In this document: piece after piece, positions 1-9,118 of the stretch | Layout: every line of letters begins with the position of its first letter | Position numbering within the stretch: the first letter of the stretch is position 1 | Source of the DNA: Pelomyxa schiedti | Taxonomy: Eukaryota; Evosea; Pelobiontida; Pelomyxidae | Direction: 5' to 3' | Length of the DNA: 38,815 nt | NCBI GenBank assembly: GCA_020536535.1 | Contig: JAHLWZ010000104.1 | Coordinates: 5,997 to 44,811 of the forward strand | Program-made: the position numbers and the translations under genes | Notes under the pieces: generated by a model | Database searches by the model: none | Seen by the model: the letters and a program-made list of their open reading frames with translations, nothing else | What the model was told of the DNA's origin: nothing

Positions 1-2
1 CC

Positions 3-161
3 CTCATTCAATCATTCTTGCCCAACATAGTTTCATCACCACACATTGCAATGTTCATGATGCACAGGTTTGGAATCACCATCGACGAGATACGTGCACT
101 TTACACTGACCCTGATTTGGTGCCAGAACAGATCAAGCTTTGGCTGCACAGCCTTTTGTGA
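3..161 (+). CDS. 3' end of an unrecognised gene (C-terminal 52 residues)
   Basis: An open frame enters from the left edge and stops at TGA 159-161. It encodes a hydrophobic, helix-like C-terminus containing FGITIDEIRALYTDPD and ending in KLWLHSLL. I do not recognise the family. Coding status is supported by a paralogous segment on the minus strand at the right end of the window (37952-38196), which shares SSPH followed by FGIT(I/V)DEIR and a late KLWL. The last 79 bases are also copied at 893-971 by the tandem duplication. Because the start lies outside the window, domain content upstream is unknown. Confidence 0.6.
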   Translation, partial: LIQSFLPNIVSSPHIAMFMMHRFGITIDEIRALYTDPDLVPEQIKLWLHSLL

Positions 162-173
162 TAAAACAGTAAA

Positions 174-264
174 TGGCTGAATAAAAAAAACACCAGACCG
201 CCGAGACTGAGCGACGATAACGAAAATGACGGCGTTCCGGTCTGTTGATTATTTTATTCAGCCA
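174..264 (+). mobile_element. 91-bp MITE-like element, copy 1
   Basis: A 91-bp non-coding element with perfect 13-bp terminal inverted repeats (TGGCTGAATAAAA at one end and its reverse complement at the other). It is flanked by a 2-bp direct repeat AA (172-173 and 265-266). An inner inverted pair, CAGACCG and CGGTCTG, gives extended hairpin potential. The second unit of the tandem duplication (around 983) is the matching empty site with a single AA, so this is an insertion made after the duplication or present in only one copy. A second 91-bp copy lies at 36340-36430, about 91 percent identical (8 differences). It encodes nothing, so it would be non-autonomous. Confidence 0.9.
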
Positions 265-426
265 AATTTTCCCTTCACACTTGTGGGTGTTTGCTGTAAT
301 CCGTTTTGAGGTTATCTGTTGGAGCTTCTCTAAGGTTGTTAAAATACATCACAGCAGTTCTAGACTCAGGCTACGTTCAAAAAAAAAATTTTTCTGGTCG
401 CGGAAACACCCAACAAAAAGGCCCCG

Positions 427-1026
427 ATGCCGAGCAAACGCAAGAAGAAGCCGACGATGACCCCTCCTACGACGGAGATCCCCGCCACCACGGAGACCAC
501 AACGACGCTCGCGACCACGGGCGATGCGCCGACGCGACCTGCGCCGAGCAGCACCGGCGCGGCCACACCCAAGGGCGCGGCCGCCGAAGCAAAAACAACA
601 CCAGCACCAACGGGGGCCCCCAGCAGCAGGGCCGCCGCCGCCACCACCACCGGCGGCAGCAGCAGCAGCGGCGCGGGCGCGAGTGCGAAACAGGCGGCGG
701 CTCCCCCTAAGCCAGCGCCCCCCGCCGCCGACGCCACGGCCGCGGCCAGCACTCCGACGACGACGACTACAACGGGGGCGGCCACGGCCACGGGGCAGCA
801 GCAAGCACAAGCACGAGCACCAGCCCCCGATACCATCCCCATCCCCATCCCCAGCACCAACATCAGCAACGGCAAGAGCAATAGAAACACCACGACGAGA
901 TACGTGCACTTTACACTGACCCTGATTTGGTGCCAGAACAGATCAAGCTCTGGCTGCACAGCCTTTTGTGATAAAAGAGTAAATTTTCCCTTCACACTTG
1001 TGGGTGTTTGCTGTAATCCGTTTTGA
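427..1026 (+). pseudogene. Truncated duplicate of the eIF4G 5' end
   Basis: The first 156 or so codons match those of the complete eIF4G at 1144, starting at the same context ATG (MPSKRKKKP). The reading frame then crosses the duplication junction at 893-897 into the copied 3' end of the preceding gene, read in a different frame, and stops at 1026. The result would be a 199-residue protein of Thr/Ala/Pro-rich sequence with an unrelated 42-residue tail and no eIF4E, MIF4G, MA3 or W2 region. It retains a copied upstream region, so it could be transcribed. I interpret it as a by-product of the duplication rather than a functional gene. Confidence 0.7.
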
Positions 1027-1143
1027 GGTTATCTGTTGGAGCTTCTCTAAGGTTGTTAAAATACATCACAGCAGTTCTAGACTCAGGCTACGTTCAAAAA
1101 AAAAATTTTTCTGGTCGCGGAAACACCCAACAAAAAGGCCCCG

Positions 1144-4100
1144 ATGCCGAGCAAACGCAAGAAGAAGCCGACGATGACCCCTCCTACGACGGAGATCCCC
1201 GCCACCACGGAGACCACAACGACGCTCGCGACCACGGGCGATGCGCCGACGCGACCTGCGCCGAGCAGCACCGGCGCGGCCACACCCAAGGGCGCGGCCG
1301 CCGAAGCAAAAACAACACCAGCACCAACGGGGGCCCCCAGCAGCAGGGCCGCCGCCGCCACCACCACCGGCGGCAGCAGCAGCAGCGGCGCGGGCGCGAG
1401 TGCGAAACAGGCGGCGGCTCCCCCTAAGCCAGCGCCCCCCGCCGCCGACGCCACGGCCGCGGCCAGCACTCCGACGACGACGACTACAACGGGGGCGGCC
1501 ACGGCCACGGGGCAGCAGCAAGCACAAGCACGAGCACCAGCCCCCGATACCATCCCCATCCCCATCCCCAGCACCAACATCAGCAACGGCAAGAGCAATA
1601 GAAACACCACGACGCAAGCAACAGCCTCTCAGGCTACTACTAATAATAATAATAGTGGCAGTGTCCCCGATTCAGCTACTGCAAGTAGTACGGAAACAAC
1701 AGCACCGGCAAAACCCCCCCGGAAGCCAAAGAAGAAGAAGGGCAAGAACCAACAACCAACTGACAAAGAAACTGCCCCATCATCGGAAATCCAACAGAGA
1801 ACTCCACCTACAGCTACTACACCTACGGCACCTACACCTGAATCTTCAACCGGTCGGGAGGAAGTAACATCTACCGATGCGGAGGAAGTAAAAATTACAC
1901 CCAATAAAGAAGAGCCACAGGCAGAAAAAACTCGGCTGGATGACAATAAACACACCAGGGAATCTTCACCGCCCTCTATTCAGCCAACCACTCAGGCCTC
2001 ACCACCCCTCGCCCAACCAATTGCTGAAACCTCCCCACCAAGCCAGCAACCCCCAATTGCTGAGACGCAAGCCCCTCCATCACCATCTCAACGACAGAAA
2101 CTCCAAATCCAAATCTACCGGTCAACAAGAACACCTGGAGAGTCAAGGCCGATTTCTGTCATACCGAGGAAACCCCTGGGCCTAATACCTGAGCCAGTCT
2201 CACCAGCACAAATGCATACCACACCTCAGGATACACCTCTGGCTGAAAAGGTGGATGACACTCCTGTCCATGTACCCCCACCAATTTATACTTACTTTGT
2301 TCCATAATAATACCTGAAAAGCATGGTATGATTCCTTCAAGGTCTCAATCAGTTCCGGTAGAACCTATTCAACCAAAGGTGTTATCCAATTCCCGACTCA
2401 CTGAAGTAAGTATTTCCTTAGGTTGCTGTTTCTCATCTTGAATAGGAACTGGCATCGATCATAGCTTCTTCCCCACCACGTGATGCGCCAATGCTACCAC
2501 CTTCACCGGGTAAGGGTAAACCCTATTTCAATACCATCTCTCATTACCTTCAGGAGCAACCGATGTGCAAAATTTGGCTACAGAGGTTTTTCCCCTTCAC
2601 CAATATGGTTGACTGACTTCTTTCAGAGCGCAAATCCGGGCATTTTGGTCCCCTGTGCAACACGAAGAGTGTATTCCCGAGAATCTCTCCTTGAAGTAAC
2701 ACACATTGCGAAGATGATTCAATAACGCAACACTAGTTGAAGTCCAAACCTACTGAAAAAGATTATTCGTCTCTCTTCGCTTCTTTACTTCCTCAAATTG
2801 CTACTCCTGCAGTCAAATTTGTTCCACCCCCCGCACCAGGATATGTAGACTCCTGGAGAAATCCTTGGAGACCAGCGGTTGTTACTTTTTTTAACTCCTA
2901 CTTTCACCTGACCATAATTTCAGTTTAAAGTAAGACCATCCCTTCCAAAACCTTCATCATCTGCATGGAAGAGACCCACAAATCTTGACCAGACACAACA
3001 AATCCTAACATCGGTCAAAAGGTATGTTAACCATCTGCCTATCCTTTTTGGTAATGTAACCTAGAATATTAAATAAGATAACAGAGGTAAAAGTTTCTCC
3101 TGGTTTCCTTCTTGTAACATCCCCAGGACACGTACAATTTGTTTATAAACGATTTGTGCAGTCTGCAATATGATTCACCAGACCTTCTAACTGGTAGATA
3201 ACCCCTACTCACGCACAGTACTTACATCTGATAGGCCTTGTCAGTGAAATTTTCTTCAAAGCTCAGAGAGACAAAAAGCGTACTGCAATGTATGCTCGTT
3301 TGTGTGTTGATTTAGCTCAAACGTTATCAACGAAACAGCAAAACCAACACACCACAGATTCCCCACAAATAGATGAATCCATGGTGAACTGCTAACCCTC
3401 TTTTTTCCTCCCCAACATGACTCATTTCCCCCTTAGGACTTCAGAAGGGTTTTATTAAACAGATGCCAGAGTGAATTTAAACTGTACCAAGAGAACAGAA
3501 GCTTTTCCGTTCCTCACACAACTGCCACCACAACCACCACAGACACAACCACCGCAGCAGCAACAACCACAACAAGTACCACAACGGCACCGTCACCGGC
3601 AACCTTAACACAAGACGAACAAGAAGCACGCCAAAAAGGCCGCGATTTATTTTTTGGTTACATGGCTTTTGTTGCTGAGTTGTACAATAACGCTCTGCTC
3701 AACGTCAGTGTTATATGCAGAATATGTTCCAGTTTACTGACGGAAGTCAATAATGTGAGCAAGTGCCATTTTTCCTAATTCTAAGATCACCATTTTAGAT
3801 ACAGACTGTGAATAACGATTTCGAGGTTCTTGCATTTCTTCTCTCCAAAGTGTGAAGAACTACCACCTGAACTTATATTGTGAGTGCTCACTTTCAAAAG
3901 GTGGGGAAGAAGTTTGAGGCAATCAATTCGACAAAAGACCTCAACATCAGAAACTACATTTTTGAGCAGATAGAGGCAAACTGGAAAAACAATGCACATT
4001 TATCACCCCGTGTCAAATTTAAACTACAGGTACATTTGTACTCTTTTGACAGGGTTAACAACAAATAAAGGACGTACTTGAAATGCGACAACGTAAATGG

Positions 4101-6603
4101 GAACCCACCCAAAAACCAATTGTGTGATTACAATCTTATTTATTTCTTATAATGCGCCCAAGGTTATAAATAAATCATCACAACCAACTCAAGTTCATAT
4201 GACAAGTAACCCAGCTTTATCTGTTACAATGTATTTTTTTTTATTTGGTTTTATCCAAAACTAAGAAGATAGCAGATCTGTCACACAACCCATTCAGTCA
4301 GTTCAGCCTGTCACAATTCCAGTCCCATCTCCAAAAGTACTGCCAACCTATACTACTGATGAAGAAATCAAGAAATTGGGGAAAAATATAACCGCATCAT
4401 TTGAAGATCTGTGTAGGTGGGTTATTCTAGTATTTTCTGACTCTCACCCCCTACCTAGTTCACAAGACTTTGCAGAGTCTATTACTTCCTTGCATGAGTT
4501 ATGCGTTCCGCAACACCTTGAATTCTTAATAGTCAAAATGCCTCTCGTTTGGCTTTTCACAGTCTCCACACACCCACAACAGCACGCAAAGCATCTGTCT
4601 GGTACTACCATAAACTTAAATAACCTTCTTATATCCCAAGATCTATTGAGGACTGCCTACCGAGAAAAAGAAACCGGGAGCCAAATTATTCTCCACCCAG
4701 AGCAATATGTTGAAGGGTAAAAAACCTTTTACCCATAATAAAAGACAACTGATATCACTAGGATCAACAAATTCTTGGGGGATATAGAAGATCTTTTAGC
4801 AGATGCACCTCCAAATTCTTTTGAGATTCTGGGCTACATAATGGCTAGGTTCCCATTATCTTTTTCCTTTCCTCTTCTTATAACAAAAAAGGGGCATCTC
4901 AGACAAACTGATGAAATTTGACGCTATCTTTGATCTTCTGTCCCCTCTGGTTGGGAAGTTATTCAGCTTTCTCCCCAGACACCCGACAACACCATCAAAA
5001 CACGGCTGTGCGGCCGTTATCATTACTGAGCTTTTAAGTGCTCTAGTCAATTGCAAGGTAAAAGTTTTTTGCGGAAATAACCCTTGGTTACTTTTTTTCA
5101 GGGGAGAGACAAGGTTAAAAACTGGGTGCGCTGTGGAATAGATAAAGTTAAAAAACTGTTTGATCCAGTTATAACACACGTTGCGTTCATTCAACTCCTT
5201 GTTTCCAAGGTTTTTCCTACAAGTGTACATCTAAGTAGGTTTTCAACATTACACTCTTCAGAACGTAGAGTCCCCCTTTCTTACGGAGATACCAGAGAAA
5301 ATTTTGTCACTTGACTCCAACCACCTGCGTGAATGGCTTGTAACTTTCATTGTTCATAAAATCTCAATTAATTAGTGGTAGGAAGTTATAAAGGATGATC
5401 TGGATACTTCCCTGCGAGTTCAAGCCTTTTCTGGAATTTTGAGTCATTGCTCAGACATAGTTTTCGATGGCAAAGTTGCACACTGTTCCCCTGAGACCTG
5501 TAGTAAAAAAGACCTCAAGTCAACAACAGAACAACAAACAATCCCAGCAGAACCCATCCCAGACTCCACAAAAAAGCCGGCAAAAAAGAAAGGGAAGAAA
5601 AAGCCCGCACCAAACCCAGCACCCACAGTAACAACCACTACTCCTCAAAATGCATCCTCAGCACCAAGCACTGCACCAACATCATCTTCATCTGCAACCA
5701 GTGGCCTTGGAAAGTTATTGTGGCACAATGACTTGATTGCAAAGCTTAAGCCATATGTGTCCATTCTCAAATTTCTTGTTACAGTTGATGATGATGTTTC
5801 CGTGCAATCATGCTGCGTTACTGATGTTTTCAACAACTTGACTAGCAGCATTAAAGTTCCCGACTTGATTGAGGGTATATCACCTCACTCTAGGTTGATT
5901 TTAACGTTCTCTAGAGCTCATATCAGTAATATTGAATTTCCTATACAATAATGAAATCATTACTGAGACAGCTTTCCGCAAGTGGAGGGAACAACTACCT
6001 TCTAGCCACGGCTCTTCAACATCATCACTCCTAACCCTTTCAGCCCAACCACAACCGCAAGTGGACGAGGCCACGCTCGCCCACATCGACAAGTTCTTCG
6101 AGCACTTGGAGAGATCGGCAGAAGACCCAGCCACATCGCAGCCGGGGGTTCTGCTGCTGGAAGGAGAAGACCTGGTTTACGCGCTCGAATCCGGGCCAAT
6201 GGCACTCATCCGGAGTGCCAGCGCACCACCCCCTCGGCACATATCCCCACCCACTCTACAGCCACAGCCGGTAGCACCCGTAGCAGCTCGCCCCGCACCT
6301 CCCGCTACTAGTACACCCAATTCACAGTCCACAACAGCAGCCCCACAACAGCAACAACAACCACCGGCTGTAAAACCATCACAACCAACGGCAACAGTCA
6401 CAAACCCAATCCCAATCAAGCCGGCCGCTCTACTTCCACCACAATCACAAACAACAACAATACCAGCAACGGCAGCAACAACAACTCAAACTCAAACAAA
6501 TACACAACAACCAACAACATCAACCACCCAGCAGCCAACAAATGCACAGCAACCTCAACAGAAACCAAAGAAGAACAGAAACAGGAAGAAAAAAACCGGC
6601 TGA
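1144..6603 (+). CDS. eIF4G: Translation initiation factor eIF4G
   Basis: Scaffold of the cap-binding complex that joins eIF4E and eIF4A. About 18 exons split by short GT-AG introns. The first exon (1144 to about 2270) is Thr/Pro-rich with a Lys-rich patch. An eIF4E-binding motif YSRESLL (Y-x4-L-hydrophobic) lies at 2672-2692. The MIF4G domain runs from about 2980 to 4121, with KDVLEMRQRKW-like helices and a Thr-rich insertion at about 3515-3612. An MA3-like region spans about 4320-5060. A W2 domain ends at about 5930-5990 with LYNNEIITETAFRKW, matching the known eIF4G C-terminus. Unusually, a Pro/Gln/Thr-rich tail of roughly 190 residues follows, ending in Lys-rich sequence before TGA. Three Lys-rich patches (near 1720, 5575 and 6570) recur. 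The start is the ATG opening the Thr-rich exon. Exon boundaries are hand-made; the family call is strong. Confidence 0.9.
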
Positions 6604-6646
6604 CAGTCACTCACAACGAGGTGGTGAGAGCAACAAAAGGAACTTC

Positions 6647-6652
6647 AATAAA
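6647..6652 (+). terminator. AATAAA polyadenylation signal of eIF4G
   Basis: AATAAA lies 44 nt after the eIF4G stop, in the 90-bp gap before the end of the convergent membrane-protein gene. The position suits a cleavage signal, but the hexamer is common by chance and its use in this organism is unknown. Confidence 0.4.
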
Positions 6653-6693
6653 AGTACTGTTTTTCACTCGTTCTATGAGTGCGTTGGTTGTTT

Positions 6694-7448
6694 CTACACG
6701 GCAGGGTCACTGTGGAGAAGTGGCCCTGTTTCATCATCGGCGTGTGCTGAAGTTGTTGGGGTAGTTCCTGTTGCAGTTTCTGTGGTGTCAGTTGCTGTAC
6801 CAGTGGCAGTGGCAGTGGCACCGTCTGTTCCGGCAGCTGTTCCGGCCGGAGGTCCGCTGGCAATGCCGGCGGCAACTAGGAGCGTGGCACAGCAGCATAA
6901 ACAGCCGAGGCAGCAGCATACAATGAAGACGGATATGTACTGTACTATCAGACAGCCTAGAGCCATCCACCAGAGGGTGGAGTTGCACTCATCAGTGGAA
7001 GTTGTGAACACCAACCTAAAAACAGTTATTTAGAGGCGGAAAAACAATCCGGAGGGGTCCGTACACAGTTCCGCAAATCATATTGCCAAATTCAACTGGA
7101 AGAACACATCACAAAGGAAACGAGAAAGAAAAGGTAAGGAATGTAACTGAGTCCTAGCAGGCCTTGCAGCTTACTGATCGGCGCTTTCTTCATTCTGTCA
7201 AGTCCTTGGTTCAGCGTTTCTGCCTAGAAATATATGTTACTGATGGCAAAGAATACAGTGGCCACATACATCTCTCACGTAGAGGAAGTCAGCTATAGTT
7301 ACACAAAGCACTGTCAAAAAACATATCCCCACCTCACAGCAGAGGTAAATGTCCACCTAGAAACAAGTTATAGTACTATAAGCTTAAAAACCAAGCGCAC
7401 TCTAGATGTGCAGTAGGAGCCAAAGTGAACGAGACCGATAGATCCCAT
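6694..7448 (-). CDS. Cysteine-rich multi-pass membrane protein (five exons)
   Basis: Not recognised. Reading from ATG 7448, five exons can be joined in phase with GT-AG introns of about 35, 46, 79 and 49 nt; the last has a CTAAATAAC branch-like site just before TTTTTAG. The product has a first hydrophobic segment containing CCEVGICFLTVLCVTIADFL and a second, WWMALGCLIVQYISVFIVCC, running into a dense Cys cluster (CCCLGCLCCC) that looks like a palmitoylation site. A Gly/Ala/Thr-rich tail ends in DDETGPLLHSDPAV. The layout resembles the membrane part of some RING membrane ligases, but no RING is present. It converges on eIF4G (90 bp) and lies in tandem with Hsp20. Alternative: only the last exon is right. 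Confidence 0.6.
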
Positions 7449-7789
7449 CACAAATATGGGCGAGTAAAGAATCAACGTCGCCGCCAGCAACCCCACGCAA
7501 CCTCCCCATGTCATTCTCTTCACTCACTCACCCACTGCTACTTGCTTGATGTTATCTATATACTTGTATACTCTCTGTCGTAGATCCGCTCCCCCGTGAA
7601 CCGTTTATTGATGACCTACCCCAGACACTAATATTTGATATTATGTGAAGTGGATGTATTCGATCACTAAATTGTGAGAAAAAACACAATGAAGTCGAGG
7701 TACCGAACTAACATAAACAACAACAACATAAATAACAAAAGACAATTATTATTTTATTTCATCGTTTTTTCACAGGTATTTTGTTGCAC
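7449..7789. other. Intergenic region between two minus-strand genes
   Basis: About 340 bp holding the 3' flank of Hsp20 and the promoter of the membrane-protein gene. The Hsp20-proximal end is AT-rich with ACA/ATA repeats and contains AATAAA on the minus strand near 7750, about 35 nt after the Hsp20 stop. I see no further gene. Confidence 0.5.
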
Positions 7790-8611
7790 TCAGTGTATTT
7801 CCACTTTGTGGCTTTCAGGCTGTGGGGGAACAGGGGGCTTTGGTACAGTTACAGTGAGTGTTCCGTTCTCGAATGCACCGGTTATCTGTGATGATTCCAC
7901 ACCCTTGGGCAGCCTGAACCTCCTTGTGAACTGGCCAAATGACCTCTCTGTGGTGTGCCATGTCCCCTGCTCCGCAGTTTCTTCCTTGGTGTGGTTCTTG
8001 TTGCCCGAGATGACCAGGAACCCATCGGGCGTGACTTCTACCTTCACGTCTTCCTTCTTGACACCAGGTAGCTCCGCAATCACTTGTATGTTGGTCTCTG
8101 TCTCCTTCACATCGGACTTTGGCCACCACATGTCCCAATTGCTCATCCTCCAGAATCCACCTCGATTTGGCTCTGATACCGCTGCTGAGGAAGCCTTGGG
8201 CACTGTTACTGCGGAAACATCCTTTGCCGCTGCTGAAGTGGATGAGGATCCCTCAGAATTTACCGGCTCTGTTGCAGTAGTGCTGGTACTCTCCTCCTTC
8301 TTGTCTGTTTCCATTGGCTTCTGTGGTTCTGATGTGTTGCTGCTCTGTGGTTCGCTCTCACTTCCCTTTGCAGGCTGGCCCTCGACTTTGCTGCCGTCAC
8401 TCTGCTCCATTGGGACCGGCTTCTCAGTGCCTTGGACTGAAAGTGTCTGCTCACTCTGTGGATGGCGGCAGCAGGCCCGGGAGTACGGTGAGTAGTATCC
8501 CCAGTATGGATCCTCAAATGCATCAAGGAGGTGTGTCATTTCCCTCTGAATGCGGTTCACCTCTGCCCACGGGTCCATCATGCCAAGGAATGGTGCGTAT
8601 CTGAATGCCAT
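7790..8611 (-). CDS. Small heat shock protein, Hsp20/alpha-crystallin family
   Basis: ATP-independent holdase chaperone that binds unfolding proteins. A single uninterrupted 273-residue frame. The N-terminus (MAFRYAPFLGMMDPWAEVNR) has the DPW and hydrophobic pattern typical of family N-arms. An unusually long acidic Ser/Thr/Glu-rich linker (about residues 60-150) follows. The alpha-crystallin domain begins near WDMWWPKSDV with ETETNIQVIAELPGVKKEDV, continues through DGFLVISGNK, and reaches the conserved GAFENGTLTVTVPK segment; the A-x-x-x-G-x-L signature is kept as AFENGTL. The tail is PPVPPQPESHKVEIH. It is longer than usual (about 150-200) because of the linker. Lack of introns fits fast stress induction, but I did not find a convincing inverted nGAAn array upstream. 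Confidence 0.92.
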   Translation of the reverse strand: MAFRYAPFLGMMDPWAEVNRIQREMTHLLDAFEDPYWGYYSPYSRACCRHPQSEQTLSVQGTEKPVPMEQSDGSKVEGQPAKGSESEPQSSNTSEPQKPMETDKKEESTSTTATEPVNSEGSSSTSAAAKDVSAVTVPKASSAAVSEPNRGGFWRMSNWDMWWPKSDVKETETNIQVIAELPGVKKEDVKVEVTPDGFLVISGNKNHTKEETAEQGTWHTTERSFGQFTRRFRLPKGVESSQITGAFENGTLTVTVPKPPVPPQPESHKVEIH

Positions 8612-9118
8612 CGTGCTTAATTTTTGTTTTTTTTGGTTTTGTTGTTTGTTTTGTTGGCTTGTTTTATTGCTTTTTTGCTTGCTGTTATTTTTTTTTGAAT
8701 GAAATTATGCCGGACATTGCGGCTTATAAGACGATGAAATGGGGTTTACAGTTCTCTTTCTTTTGTTTCCCCCGTATATTTGGTCTTTGTTCCCTTCAAA
8801 ATCCAACGAAAATCCATTCAGAAACCAAATGGCATTTCTAATCGCTGGTTCTATTCTAAAAAAAGGCCCAGGGGCTTCGACCCATGCGACAACGCAGGTA
8901 ATGAAGACCGCGTTCATGATTGACCCACCAAGGAGCTTGATCGTCCTTGCGGCTCAGACTTTCCTTCCCTTGAGACTCAAACTCAGCAGTTGCACATCGC
9001 GATCCAATTAACACAAAATCAAGCGCGTTGGATACGAAACGCGAAGCGACGTCGGCCGCACACCACCACAACAACAACACCAACAAGCAGGGGTGCTAAT
9101 TCGCGCTTGGTCGGGCGG
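8612..9118. promoter_or_regulatory. Shared divergent promoter region of Hsp20 and Utp4
   Basis: About 507 bp between two start codons pointing apart. The Hsp20 side is T/G-rich on the plus strand (so A/C-rich in the Hsp20 5' UTR). Direct nTTCn-like units occur near 8756 and 8850, but no clear inverted heat shock element. I see no gene here. Confidence 0.5.

Larger units (their letters stand above)
83..1609 (+). repeat. 717-bp direct tandem duplication
   Basis: Unit 1 is 83-892 and unit 2 is 893-1609. Unit 1 is 810 bp; removing the 91-bp element and one 2-bp target duplication leaves exactly 717 bp, the length of unit 2. I see only two base differences between units (near 140 and 168). The breakpoints share the 5-mer CGACG, found at 83-87, at the junction 893-897 and at 1610-1614, which suggests a microhomology-mediated or replication-slip origin. 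The unit carries the 3' end of the preceding gene, the intergenic region and the first 156 or so codons of eIF4G. Near identity implies a recent event. Confidence 0.95.

Noticed and set aside
349-995. Long minus-strand frames (186 and 209 codons) opposite the first eIF4G 5' copy
   Set aside because: They mirror GC-rich, codon-repetitive Thr/Ala/Pro sequence, show only Gly/Arg or Ala/Val runs and repeat in the second unit.
7674-8495. 273-codon plus-strand frame
   Set aside because: Antisense shadow of the Hsp20 gene, whose minus-strand product has a clear alpha-crystallin domain.
8612-9118. Heat shock element upstream of Hsp20
   Set aside because: TTC/GAA triplets occur, but no inverted nGAAnnTTCn array with correct 5-bp phasing was found.
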